Assembly (NCBI GenBank): GCA_963843315.1
Contig: CAWJJU010000002.1
Coordinates: 62,001 to 126,000, forward strand
Source of the DNA: JAWVFM01 sp963843315
GTDB taxonomy: Bacteria; Actinomycetota; Thermoleophilia; Solirubrobacterales; 70-9
Direction of reading: 5' to 3'
DNA: 64,000 nucleotides
A program made the translations under genes and the position numbers. Shown piece after piece: positions 1 to 8,498 of the stretch (the first letter of the stretch is position 1; every line of letters begins with the position of its first letter). Under the pieces are notes generated by a model. The model was not told the origin of the DNA, ran no database searches, and saw nothing but the letters and a program-made list of their open reading frames with translations.

Positions 1-1
1 C

Positions 2-643
2 AACACCGACCTCGCCCCGAACGTCAAGTCGATCTGCGATCTCTTCGACCCCTCGCTCAAGGGCAAGGTCGACATGCTCACGGAGATGCGCGACACCGTG
101 CCGCTGGTCATGAAGTGCATGGGCGTGGACCTCGCCCACGCCACCGAGCAGGACTGGCTGAACGCGATCGCCAAGATCAAGAGTGCGGCCGACTCCGGCC
201 AGATCCGGCGCTTCACCGGCAACGACTACACGCGCGACCTCACCGCAGGCGACGTCAGCGCTGTGATCGGGTGGTCCGGCGATGCGGTGCAACTGCAGGC
301 CGACAATCCGAACATCAAGTTCGTGATGCCCAAGGAGGGCTGCATGCTGTGGTCGGACAACATGGAGATCCCCGTGGGCGCACCGAATCCCACGGCGGCC
401 GAGGCGTGGATGAACTACGTCTACGACCCGCAGAACCAGGCGCAGATCGCGGCCTACAACAACTACTTCACCCCGGTCAACGGCGTGAAGCAGGTCTTCG
501 AGAAGACCGACCCGAAGCTGGCCTCGAACCCGCTGATCTTCCCGACGTCGAGCTACACGAAGACCTGTGACACCGCACCGACGATCCAGGGTGCGGAGGA
601 GCAGAAGATCACGGCGGCGTTCAACGCGGTGATCAACGGCTGA
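2..643 (+). CDS. Polyamine ABC transporter substrate-binding protein, 3' part (PotD-like)
   Basis: C-terminal 213 residues of a periplasmic-type binding protein of the spermidine/putrescine class; the gene begins before the window. The visible part contains the usual lobe-crossing segments (for example VIGWSGDAVQLQADNPN and the late segment ending in LIFP), and the length left over fits the second half of a roughly 350-residue PotD-like protein. It is followed 20 nt later by two permease genes, so it should deliver a polyamine-like cation to that permease pair. No ATPase gene is visible; it may lie upstream. The exact substrate is inferred from the amine oxidase and aldehyde dehydrogenase downstream, not from binding-site residues. 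Confidence 0.85.
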   Translation, partial: NTDLAPNVKSICDLFDPSLKGKVDMLTEMRDTVPLVMKCMGVDLAHATEQDWLNAIAKIKSAADSGQIRRFTGNDYTRDLTAGDVSAVIGWSGDAVQLQADNPNIKFVMPKEGCMLWSDNMEIPVGAPNPTAAEAWMNYVYDPQNQAQIAAYNNYFTPVNGVKQVFEKTDPKLASNPLIFPTSSYTKTCDTAPTIQGAEEQKITAAFNAVING

Positions 644-663
644 GCCGTGGGGCGCCACCGCCG

Positions 664-1533
664 ATGAGCGCAGCCCGCAGAAGGCTCGTCCCCTATTTCC
701 TTTTGGGGCCGGGCATCCTGTGGCTGATCCTGTTCTTCGCCGTGCCCATGTACTTCATGGGCCGCCTGTCGCTGGACTCGGGCACGCTGGAGACGGGCTT
801 CCACTTCAACTGGAACTGGTCCAACTACCACGACGCGCTGTCGCTGTACAAGACGCCGTTCCTGCGGTCGTTCGAGTACGCGGGCGTCGCCACCCTGCTG
901 GCCCTCCTCATCGGCTACCCGCTCGCGTATGCGATCGCGTTCAAGGCGGGGCGCTGGAAGAACGCAATGCTGCTGGCGGTCATCGCGCCGTTCTTCACCA
1001 CCTACCTGATCCGGACCATCGCCTGGGAGACGATCCTCTCCGATCACGGGTTCGTGGTGAGCACGCTCCAGTCGGTGGGCGTCCTCGCGGAGACCGGGCG
1101 CCTCCTGCAGACGGCCACGGCGGTGATCGCGGGCATCACCTACAACTTCCTGCCCTTCATGGTCCTGCCGCTATATGCGAGCCTGGAGCGGATCGACCCC
1201 AGCCTGATCGAGGCAGCCAAGGACCTCTATTCCTCGCCGAGTACCGCCTTCCGGCGCGTGACCCTTCCTCTGTCCATGCCCGGGCTCATCGCAGGAACGC
1301 TGCTGACGTTCATTCCCGCGGTTGGCGACTACATCAACGCCTTCTTCCTCGGCAGCAACAACAACCACATGATCGGGAACGTGATCCAGGGCCTGTACCT
1401 GACCAATCGCGACTACCCGGCGGCCGCCGCCCTGTCCTTCGTGCTGATGGCGGTGATCATGCTCGTGGTCGTCATCTACATCAAGTTCGCCGGCTCCGAG
1501 GCGCTCATGGGCGAGGAGGCGGTGGCGGCCTGA
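664..1533 (+). CDS. Polyamine-type ABC transporter permease (PotB-like)
   Basis: 289-residue inner-membrane permease with about six hydrophobic segments. The cytoplasmic EAA loop that contacts the ATPase is clear (IEAAKDLYSSPSTAFRRVTL, near residues 180-200), followed by the family-typical LPLSMPGLIAG. The first segment (PYFLLGPGILWLILFFAVP) is the usual PotB-type N-terminus. The stop codon overlaps the start of the next permease by one base (TGATG), so the two are translationally coupled. It should form a heterodimeric channel with the downstream protein and take substrate from the upstream binding protein. Confidence 0.9.
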   Translation: MSAARRRLVPYFLLGPGILWLILFFAVPMYFMGRLSLDSGTLETGFHFNWNWSNYHDALSLYKTPFLRSFEYAGVATLLALLIGYPLAYAIAFKAGRWKNAMLLAVIAPFFTTYLIRTIAWETILSDHGFVVSTLQSVGVLAETGRLLQTATAVIAGITYNFLPFMVLPLYASLERIDPSLIEAAKDLYSSPSTAFRRVTLPLSMPGLIAGTLLTFIPAVGDYINAFFLGSNNNHMIGNVIQGLYLTNRDYPAAAALSFVLMAVIMLVVVIYIKFAGSEALMGEEAVAA

Positions 1534-2402
1534 TGGAGGCGGCGAGCATCGGCATGCGTGGCGCAAGGCCATCCGCCGGCTCCCGGGCCTGGCGCTGGCT
1601 GCGCGAGCACGCGGTGAACATCTTCGCGGCGCTCGCGATCGCCTACCTGCTGATCCCGATCGCCGTGATCTTTCTGTTCTCGTTCAACAACCCCGCGGGG
1701 AAGTTCAATTTCACGTGGGTCGGCTTCACGCTCTCGCACTGGAGCAACGTCTTCGGGATCTCGGAGCTGAACGACGCGCTGGTTATGAGCCTGAAGCTGG
1801 CGGTCCTCGCGACCGTGATCTCGACCGCGCTCGGCACGCTCATCGCCCTCGCGCTCGTGCGCTACGACTTCTTCGGCCGGCGCCCGGCGAACTTCCTGAT
1901 CGTGATCCCGATGGCCACCCCCGAGGTCGTCATGGGAGCCTCGCTGCTTTCGATGTTCCTCATCTACGGGCTCACCCTGGGGTTCACGACCCTTCTCATC
2001 GCCCACGTGATGTTCTGCATCAGCTTCGTCGTGGTGGTGGTGCGCTCGCGGCTGATCGGCTTCGACCGCAGCCTGGAGGAGGCGGCCCAGGATCTCGGCG
2101 CCCCCCCGCTGACGACCTTCTGGAAAGTGACGTTCCCGCTGCTTCTCCCCGGCATCGCGGCCGCTGCGATGCTGGCGTTCGCCCTGTCGATCGACGACTT
2201 CGTGGTCTCCAACTTCAACAGCGGCACCACCGTGACGTTCCCGCTGTTCATCTTCGGCGCCGCCCAGCGCGGGCTCCCGGTGGAGGTCAACTGCGTCGCG
2301 ATCATCCTCTTCAGCGTCACCCTGCTGGCGATGGGCGCCACCGTCGTCCAGCAGCGCCGGGCGGAGCACATGGCGTCGGTGCGGCCGGACCAGGAGGCCT
2401 GA
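1533..2402 (+). CDS. Polyamine-type ABC transporter permease (PotC-like)
   Basis: 289-residue inner-membrane permease, second partner of the pair. A hydrophobic N-terminal segment follows a basic stretch (AWRWLREH). The EAA loop reads LEEAAQDLGAPPLTTFWKVT and is followed by FPLLLPGI. The segment SIDDFVVSNFNSG late in the protein is characteristic of PotC-type permeases. The start ATG overlaps the stop of the previous permease by one base, and the stop overlaps the aldehyde dehydrogenase start by one base (TGATG). Transport and oxidation genes are therefore one transcription unit. Confidence 0.9.
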   Translation: MEAASIGMRGARPSAGSRAWRWLREHAVNIFAALAIAYLLIPIAVIFLFSFNNPAGKFNFTWVGFTLSHWSNVFGISELNDALVMSLKLAVLATVISTALGTLIALALVRYDFFGRRPANFLIVIPMATPEVVMGASLLSMFLIYGLTLGFTTLLIAHVMFCISFVVVVVRSRLIGFDRSLEEAAQDLGAPPLTTFWKVTFPLLLPGIAAAAMLAFALSIDDFVVSNFNSGTTVTFPLFIFGAAQRGLPVEVNCVAIILFSVTLLAMGATVVQQRRAEHMASVRPDQEA

Positions 2403-3868
2403 TGGCCGTCGCCACCGGGGCGCGCGAGCTGGAGAACTTCGTCGGCGGCGAGTGGCTGGCCGCAGCGCGCGGCGAGCCCATTCACGACGTCGACCCCGCG
2501 ACGGGCGAGGTGGCCGCGCTCGTCCCGATGAGCGGCGCCGCCGAGGTCGATGCGGCCGTCGCGGCGGCGCGTGCGGCGCAAGCTCAGTGGCGCGCGGTCT
2601 CGCCCCAGGCGCGCGCACGCGCGGTTATGGAGCTTCGCGACCGGCTGTGGGAGCGGCGCGAGGACCTGGCGCGCCTGGTTGCGACCGACATGGGCAAGAC
2701 CCTCGACGACGCCCGCGGCGAGGTGCTGCGCGGGATCGAGTCGACCGAGGCCGCCACCGCGGTGCCACACCTGATGAAGGGCGAGACGCTAGACGGCGTC
2801 GCCAGGGGGCTCGACGTCGCCATGGCGCGCGAGCCGATGGGTGTGGTCGCCGCGATCACGCCGTTCAACTTCCCGGCGATGATCCCGCTGTGGTTCTGTG
2901 GGTTCGCGCTCGCCACGGGCAACGCCTTCATCCTCAAGCCCTCGGAGCGCGACCCGCTCGCGTCCGAGCTGATCTTCCGGCTGATCGGCGAGGTCGACGC
3001 CTTCCCGGTGGGCCTCTGCAACCTGGTCCACGGCGGGCGCGAGGCCGTCGAGGCGATCCTCGACCACCGGGGCGTCGACGTGGTCAGCTTCGTCGGCCAG
3101 GCATCGACCGCGCGCATCGTCGCCGAGCGCTCGGCGGCTGTGGGCCGCCGCCACCAGGCTCTGGGCGGAGCGAAGAACTCGGCGGTGGTCATGCCCGACG
3201 CCGACCTCGGCGTCACCGTGCCGGCGCTCATGTCCTCGGCGTTCGGGGCGGCCGGCCAGCGCTGCCTGGCCATCTCGGTGGCCGTCCTGGTCGGCGAGCG
3301 CGAGCGCCAGGACGAGGTGCTCGCCGCGATCACGGAGGCTGCCGGGAAGCTCAAGGTCGGCCCGGGGCTCGACGAGAGCACCGACGTGTGCCCGCTGATA
3401 GCTCCTGAGGCTCGGGAGCGGGTCGCGGGCGCGACCGCACGGGCGATCGATGAGGGAGCCGGCCTGGTGCTCGATGGGCGCGGTTGCGACCCGGGGCCCG
3501 CCGGGACCATGCTGGGGCCGACGATCGTCGAGACCGGCGACCTCGAGTCGGAGGTCGCCCGCGAGGAGCTCTTCGGACCGCTGCTGACGGTCGTGCGCGC
3601 CGCCGACATGGACGAGGCGCTGGAGTTCGTCAACGGCTCGCGCTACGGCAACGCGGGCTCGGTGTTCACCACCTCGGGCTCGGCGGCGCGTGAGTACCGC
3701 ACGCGCGTCGAGGCGGGGATGATCGGCGTCAACGTCGGCGTCGCCGCCCCCGTCGCCTGGTTTCCCTTCGCAGGCTGGAAGGGCTCGATCGACGGCGACC
3801 TGCACGCCAACGGCACCGACCCGATCGAGATCTACACGCGCAAGAAGGTCGTCACCTCCCGCTGGTAA
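2402..3868 (+). CDS. Aldehyde dehydrogenase, MmsA-like (CoA-acylating methylmalonate-semialdehyde type)
   Basis: 488-residue NAD-dependent aldehyde dehydrogenase. The substrate-channel motif ITPFNFPAMIPLWF, the glycine motif FVGQASTARIV, the LGGAKNSAVVMPDAD stretch and the catalytic cysteine Cys288 in AAGQRCLA are all present. The combination GAKN plus GQRC resembles the CoA-acylating methylmalonate-semialdehyde dehydrogenase branch (MmsA/IolA) more than the gamma-aminobutyraldehyde branch. The gene is coupled to the polyamine permeases, and a convergent amine oxidase follows, so the aldehyde may come from polyamine deamination. Substrate choice cannot be settled from sequence alone. Confidence 0.85.
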   Translation: MAVATGARELENFVGGEWLAAARGEPIHDVDPATGEVAALVPMSGAAEVDAAVAAARAAQAQWRAVSPQARARAVMELRDRLWERREDLARLVATDMGKTLDDARGEVLRGIESTEAATAVPHLMKGETLDGVARGLDVAMAREPMGVVAAITPFNFPAMIPLWFCGFALATGNAFILKPSERDPLASELIFRLIGEVDAFPVGLCNLVHGGREAVEAILDHRGVDVVSFVGQASTARIVAERSAAVGRRHQALGGAKNSAVVMPDADLGVTVPALMSSAFGAAGQRCLAISVAVLVGERERQDEVLAAITEAAGKLKVGPGLDESTDVCPLIAPEARERVAGATARAIDEGAGLVLDGRGCDPGPAGTMLGPTIVETGDLESEVAREELFGPLLTVVRAADMDEALEFVNGSRYGNAGSVFTTSGSAAREYRTRVEAGMIGVNVGVAAPVAWFPFAGWKGSIDGDLHANGTDPIEIYTRKKVVTSRW

Positions 3869-4002
3869 TGGGGTCAGACCCCTTTAGTTTCACTCTCGTC
3901 ACAAAGGTGCCTGACCCCTTTGTGACGGATCTGTACCTAAAGGGGTCTGACCCCTTTGTGTCCTTTGTGTCGTTTTTGCATCTAAAGGGGTCTGACCCCC
4001 TT
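3867..4002. repeat. Array of four 19-bp palindromes between convergent genes
   Basis: Four copies of the palindrome AAAGGGGTCTGACCCCTTT or near variants lie at 3867-3885, 3903-3921, 3939-3957 and 3984-4002. The third copy is perfect. Start-to-start distances are 36, 36 and 45 nt, so the separating stretches are 17, 17 and 26 nt. The array fills the whole gap between the stop of the aldehyde dehydrogenase and the stop of the oppositely oriented oxidase, which suits bidirectional termination. The same core recurs at 40051-40063 between another convergent pair. Confidence 0.85.
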
Positions 4003-5411
4003 CAGCGGCCGACGTGGATGCCGATCCGCTCCGGCACGCCCGCCAGCGCCCGCGTGAAGGGGCCGGCCCGGCTGCCGGAGACCTCGGCCTCCTCCTTACG
4101 CAGGATCGCCGAGCGGATGAGCTCGCCGCCGAACCAGCGAAAGGGCTCGGGAGGCACGCGCTTCGGCTTGGGGTCGACGATCGCAAGGCGCGTGTACTCG
4201 TCGTCGCGGCCCAGAGCGAGCGCCGCGAGGCAGCGGGCTGCGAGCCTGGACGGGCCGACGCCGTTGCCCGTGTAGCCGAAGGCGTAGTGGACGTTGCCGC
4301 CCGGCCTGGTGCCCACGACGGGGATGTGGGTCGGTGAGACGTCGATCGGGCCGCCCCAGGCGTGCTCGATGCGCCGGCCCTCGAGCTGGGGGAAGAATCG
4401 CAGCAGGTGCGAGGCGACCTGCTGGGCCAGTGACGGATCGATCTCGGCGCGGCGGCGTACGTGCGCGCCCAGCACCGTGTGGCCGCCGCCCCACCCGAAG
4501 GCGATACGGCCGTCGGGGGTGGTGCGGAAGTAGTCGATCATCGCCCGGCAGTCGGTGATGCACTCTCCCCCGGTCCAGCCGAGCTCCTCCACCACGTCGG
4601 GGACCGGTTCGGTGATGAGCATGTGGCTGGAGGTGAGCGTCAGCAGGTGGCGCAGCCCATGGAACCCGACCAGCCCATAGCCGGCGGCAAGAACAGCCTT
4701 CGGCGCGCGCACCGAGCCCGAACCGGCGCGCACCTCCACCCCACCAGGGCCCTGCGAGACGCCGCGCACGCGCGAGCCCTCGAAGATCGTCACCCCGGCG
4801 TCGATCAGCGCGCGTCGCAGCCCGCGGGTGAGCAGCGCGGGATTCACCGTGGCGGCCGTCGGGAAGTAGGCGCCGGCGCGGAAGATGGGCGAGGCGCAGC
4901 GCTCGGCCACCTGACCCGGCGTCAGCGGCCGGCAGGCGGCCGGCTCGCCGAGGCGCCTGCACGCTGCCGCGGCCTCCTCCCAGCGGCCGTCGTGAAGCGG
5001 GGTGGTCGAGACCTCCATGTAGCCGCCGCGCCGGTACCACGCGTCGACGCCGTTGGCCTCGCACCAGCGGCCCACCTCCCCCACCGCCTCGCGCGAGGCG
5101 CGTGCGACCGCGATCGCCGCCTCGTCGCCGAAGCGGCGGATCATCGTGGGCAGGCTGAACCACAGCTCGTTGACGAACCCGCCGTTGCGACCGCTCGGGC
5201 CCTCGCCGCAGATGTCCCCCTCGACGATCGTCACGCGGGTGTCCGGTGACATCTCGTGGATCAGCCAGGCGGCCCACATCCCGGTGAACCCGCCGCCGAC
5301 GATGGCGACGTCGGCCTCGAGCTCGCCTTCCAGTGGGGGCAGCGGCTCGACGGGGCCGGCCTGCGCCAGCCACCAGCCGTGGGCGTCGTGGGTTGCGATC
5401 GGGAAGGTCAA
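4002..5411 (-). CDS. FAD-dependent amine oxidoreductase (gamma-glutamylputrescine oxidase-like, DAO family)
   Basis: 469-residue flavoprotein of the D-amino-acid oxidase family. The N-terminal dinucleotide-binding motif is VAIVGGGFTGMWAAWLIHE, followed by the VEGDICGEGPSGRNGGFVN segment typical of PuuB/OrdL-type oxidases. The C-terminal FAD motif is HYAFGYTGNGVGPSRLAAR. It probably oxidises an amine to an aldehyde, feeding the aldehyde dehydrogenase across the repeat array. The predicted start is TTG, overlapping the amidase stop by four bases (TTGA), so amidase and oxidase are coupled. The exact amine is inferred from the neighbouring polyamine transporter. Confidence 0.85.
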   Translation of the reverse strand: MTFPIATHDAHGWWLAQAGPVEPLPPLEGELEADVAIVGGGFTGMWAAWLIHEMSPDTRVTIVEGDICGEGPSGRNGGFVNELWFSLPTMIRRFGDEAAIAVARASREAVGEVGRWCEANGVDAWYRRGGYMEVSTTPLHDGRWEEAAAACRRLGEPAACRPLTPGQVAERCASPIFRAGAYFPTAATVNPALLTRGLRRALIDAGVTIFEGSRVRGVSQGPGGVEVRAGSGSVRAPKAVLAAGYGLVGFHGLRHLLTLTSSHMLITEPVPDVVEELGWTGGECITDCRAMIDYFRTTPDGRIAFGWGGGHTVLGAHVRRRAEIDPSLAQQVASHLLRFFPQLEGRRIEHAWGGPIDVSPTHIPVVGTRPGGNVHYAFGYTGNGVGPSRLAARCLAALALGRDDEYTRLAIVDPKPKRVPPEPFRWFGGELIRSAILRKEEAEVSGSRAGPFTRALAGVPERIGIHVGR

Positions 5412-6877
5412 GAGCGCACGGTCACCGCCCGCCCGGGCGGCACCCAGCCGCCGAACCGGCGCTCCAGCTCCATCGCCACGGCGATCGAGACGTGGTCGCG
5501 CCCCCGTCCGGCGGCCACCTGGACGCCCACGGGCAGGCCGCGCCTGCCGATCCCCAGCGGCACCGCGGTGGCGGGAAGCCCGAGCAGGTTGAAGATCGCG
5601 GTCGGGGCGAGGACCCAGGGGCGCCCGATCGTCCTGCCGTGCCGGGGAGCGACGCGGTGGTGCGGTGGATGCAGCAGAACCCCGTCGCCGATCACGCCCT
5701 CCAGCTCACGCTCCAGCGCCTCGGCCGCAGCCAGCGAGCGCCTGGTGCGGCCGTCGGGCATGAACCTGCCCGCGTACTCGGCAGCGAGCGTCAGCCGGGT
5801 CGCGCGCGTGTGCGGGCCCCCGCGGCGAAGGGCGGAGCGCACCGTTACCGGGGCGCTGCCCTCGGCCACCAGCATCTCCGAAAGCGAGACACCGGCGCCG
5901 GACTGCGCGGCCGCCAGGAACAGCTCGGTCGCGCGGCGCAGCGAGCGCAGCGGCGTGCGGATGACCTCGGCGCCGGACGCGGCAAGGGCGGCGGCCGCGC
6001 GCTCGCGCGCCTCCCGCACCTCCCGGCGCGCAGGCAGGTATGAGGTGCCCTCGGTCATCACGACGCGCAGCCCCTTGATCTCGACCTCCCCCGGTTCGCC
6101 AAGCTCGGGCTCTTCCGTGACGAGCGGGTCGACCCCGTCGGGCCCGGCGATGAGCTTCAGCACGGGCATCAGGTCCTCCGCGCGGCGGGCGAGGGGGCCC
6201 ATCACGGCCATCCGCATCGCCTCGCCCTGGGTCCCCGGGAAGTGGCCCGTCATCGGCACGATCCCGGAGCTCGGCTTGTGACCGAAGACGCCGTTGAAGA
6301 AGGCCGGCAGGCGGATGGAGCCCGCGAAGTCGGTCCCGAGGCCGATCGGCGATCCGCCCGAGCCGATCGCGGCCCCCTCGCCGCCCGACGAGCCCCCGGC
6401 GGTGCGCCGGCGGTCGTAGGCGTTGTGGGTGCGCCCGTACAACCGGTTCTCCGACTCGATCCACATGGTCAGCTCGGACAGGTTGGTGACGCCCAGCAGG
6501 ACCGGGCCGGCGTCGAGCAGCCGCCGCGCCGCGGGCGCGGTGCCGTCAGCGAGGCGCGAGCCGCGGCTCACCAGCCCCGCCGTATTGGGCATCCCCTCCA
6601 CGGGGATCGACTCCTTGATCGTGCAGGGCACGCCGAGCAGCGGCGGCAGGTCCTCCTCCCCCGCCTGGATGCGGGCGTCGGCGGCGTCGGCCTCCTGCCT
6701 GGCCGCCTCGAAGCGCTCGGCGACGACCGCGTTCAGGTCCGCGCGGCGCACGACCTCGATGTGCGCCTCGACGACCTCGCGCGAGGTCGTCTCGCGCTCG
6801 CGGATGGCGGCGGCAAGCTCCGTTGCCGACCGCTCGGTAACACTTGTCGGTGGGGCTGAGATGGCGATGGACGACAA
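5408..6877 (-). CDS. Amidase signature family hydrolase
   Basis: Amidase with the complete Ser-cisSer-Lys triad region: the lysine lies in PCTIKESIP, the first serine in AGGSSGGEGAAIG, and the nucleophile in TDFAGSIRLPA. The C-terminal part (PLGIGRRGLPVGVQVAAGRG) is also typical. It may hydrolyse an amide made during polyamine breakdown, such as an acylated polyamine, or act on unrelated amides. The start is uncertain. TTG at 6877 gives the usual short leader before SATELAAAIRERE; in-frame GTG at 6928 and TTG at 6994 would overlap the divergent neighbour further. No Shine-Dalgarno sequence is visible for the TTG. Confidence 0.85.
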   Translation of the reverse strand: MSSIAISAPPTSVTERSATELAAAIRERETTSREVVEAHIEVVRRADLNAVVAERFEAARQEADAADARIQAGEEDLPPLLGVPCTIKESIPVEGMPNTAGLVSRGSRLADGTAPAARRLLDAGPVLLGVTNLSELTMWIESENRLYGRTHNAYDRRRTAGGSSGGEGAAIGSGGSPIGLGTDFAGSIRLPAFFNGVFGHKPSSGIVPMTGHFPGTQGEAMRMAVMGPLARRAEDLMPVLKLIAGPDGVDPLVTEEPELGEPGEVEIKGLRVVMTEGTSYLPARREVREARERAAAALAASGAEVIRTPLRSLRRATELFLAAAQSGAGVSLSEMLVAEGSAPVTVRSALRRGGPHTRATRLTLAAEYAGRFMPDGRTRRSLAAAEALERELEGVIGDGVLLHPPHHRVAPRHGRTIGRPWVLAPTAIFNLLGLPATAVPLGIGRRGLPVGVQVAAGRGRDHVSIAVAMELERRFGGWVPPGRAVTVRS

Positions 6878-8489
6878 GATAGGAGAGGCCGCGCCGGGCG
6901 CGATTGCCGAGGCGCTCGTGCTGGGCACGCCGCGCCCGGCTGCCGAGCTCGCGCGAGAGAGCTGGGACGCGATCGTGGTGGGCGCCGGGCACAACGGCCT
7001 GGCGGCTGCCGCCTACCTCGCGAAGGCCGGCAAGCGGGTGCTGGTGCTCGAGCGCCGCGAGCGGATCGGCGGCGCCTGCACCCTCGAGCAGCCCTTCGGC
7101 GACCCGGCGATCGCCATCAGCCCCTGCGCCTACCTCGTCGGCCTGCTCGACCCGCTCGTCATCGACGAGCTCGAGCTTCGCCGCCGCGGGTACAGGGCGA
7201 CCGTCGCCGACCCCGAGCTGTACATCCCGCTGGCCGACGGCACCGCGCTGGTCCAGTGGCTCGACCCGGCGCGCACCGCCGCCGGCCTGCGCGACATCGG
7301 CGTTAGCGAGGCCGACATTCAGGGATTCGCCGAATACAACGGCGTCTTTCACCGCATCACCGACCTCCTGCGCGGGGGTGAGCGCGACGCCTGGGTGGGC
7401 GACTCACCCACACGCGAGGAGATCGAGGGGATGCTGGGCGGCGAGCGCGAGCTGATCGACATCGTCTTCCGTGCCTCCATCGCGGAGGTGCTGGACGAGC
7501 ACCTGACCGATCAGCGGCTGAAGGACGCCCTCTCCAGCCAGGGCCTGATCGCGGCCTACGGGGGACCGAAGACCCCGGGCACGGCTGCGATCCACCTGAT
7601 GCACCACATGGGCGTGGTCGACGGCCATCAGGGTTCGTGGGCCTACGTCGGCGGCGGGATGGGCGCGGTGAGCCTGGCGATCGCGCAAGCCGCCATGGAC
7701 GCCGGCGCCGTCATCGCCTGCGACGCGCCCGTCGCCGCGATCGAGCCCGGGACGGGCGTCGAGCTTGTCGATGGCACGGCGATCCGCGCGCCCGTGGTGG
7801 TGTGCAACGCCGACCCGAAGGTCGCGCTGCGCCTGCTCGCCGGACAGGGAATCCCTCCGGAGCTGGAACGGCGGCTGGAGGAGTGGCAGGTGCGTAGCCC
7901 CGTGTTCAAGCTGAACGCCGTGCTCGACGAGCTGCCCCGCTGGAGCGCTGCCGACGGCGATGGGCGCTGGCCCGCTGCAGGCACGGTGAACCTGGGCGGC
8001 GGCATCGACTCATCGCAGGCCGCGTTCGAGGCCTGCGAGCGCGGCGAGCTCGCCCTCGGCTATGCCGAGATGTACTGCCAGACGGCCGCCGACCCCGCCG
8101 CGGCCCCCGCGGGCACCCATCTCATGAGCGCCTTCTGCCAGTACGCGCCCTACGTCGAGGAAGAGGGAGAGCGCGCCGCGATGCGCGAGCGCGCCGCCCG
8201 CGAGGTCCTGGCCCTGGCGGAGGAGCACGCACCCGGGTTCGGCTCGCTCGTGCGCGAGGTCGAGGTGCTGCTGCCCGCCGACATCGAGGAGCGCATCGGC
8301 CTCACGGGCGGCCAGATCTTCCAGGGCGAGTGCTTTCCGAGCCAGATGTGGGACCGCCGCTTCTCGTCCCGCACGGGCGCCGACGGCCTCTACCTCTGCG
8401 GCGCCGCCACGCATCCGGGCGGCAGCGTCATCGGCCTGAACGGGCGCAACGCCGCCATGGCCGTGCTGGCGGACGTGAGCCCCGGGTAG
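6861..8489 (+). CDS. Phytoene-dehydrogenase-like FAD oxidoreductase
   Basis: 542-residue flavoprotein of the phytoene desaturase / PYROXD2 group. The FAD motif is DAIVVGAGHNGLAAAAYLAK followed by LVLERRERIGGACTLEQPF, and the C-terminal segment GLYLCGAATHPGGSVIGLNG is typical of this branch. No carotenoid synthesis genes accompany it, so the name should not be read as carotenoid desaturation; members of this group oxidise varied substrates. ATG at 6861 was chosen because it lies just upstream of the conserved region; ATG at 6867 is equally possible. It is divergent from the amidase, and the two predicted starts overlap. Confidence 0.8.
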   Translation: MAMDDKIGEAAPGAIAEALVLGTPRPAAELARESWDAIVVGAGHNGLAAAAYLAKAGKRVLVLERRERIGGACTLEQPFGDPAIAISPCAYLVGLLDPLVIDELELRRRGYRATVADPELYIPLADGTALVQWLDPARTAAGLRDIGVSEADIQGFAEYNGVFHRITDLLRGGERDAWVGDSPTREEIEGMLGGERELIDIVFRASIAEVLDEHLTDQRLKDALSSQGLIAAYGGPKTPGTAAIHLMHHMGVVDGHQGSWAYVGGGMGAVSLAIAQAAMDAGAVIACDAPVAAIEPGTGVELVDGTAIRAPVVVCNADPKVALRLLAGQGIPPELERRLEEWQVRSPVFKLNAVLDELPRWSAADGDGRWPAAGTVNLGGGIDSSQAAFEACERGELALGYAEMYCQTAADPAAAPAGTHLMSAFCQYAPYVEEEGERAAMRERAAREVLALAEEHAPGFGSLVREVEVLLPADIEERIGLTGGQIFQGECFPSQMWDRRFSSRTGADGLYLCGAATHPGGSVIGLNGRNAAMAVLADVSPG

Positions 8490-8492
8490 CAT
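8487..8492 (+). promoter_or_regulatory. Predicted -10 element, leaderless arrangement
   Basis: TAGCAT lies six bases upstream of the ATG at 8499 and its first three bases are the stop codon of the preceding gene. The same TANNNT spacing recurs before several other genes in the window, which suggests transcription starts at or near the start codon. Confidence 0.5.
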
Positions 8493-8498
8493 CGAGCC

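Noticed and set aside
3867..4002. Regularly spaced repeats resembling a small CRISPR array
   Set aside because: The repeats are only 19 bp and fully palindromic, the separators are 17-26 nt, and no cas gene is nearby. A terminator or REP-type repeat fits better.
6861..8489. Carotenoid phytoene desaturase
   Set aside because: The protein falls in the broad PYROXD2-like branch by motif, and no crtB/crtE-type gene is present.
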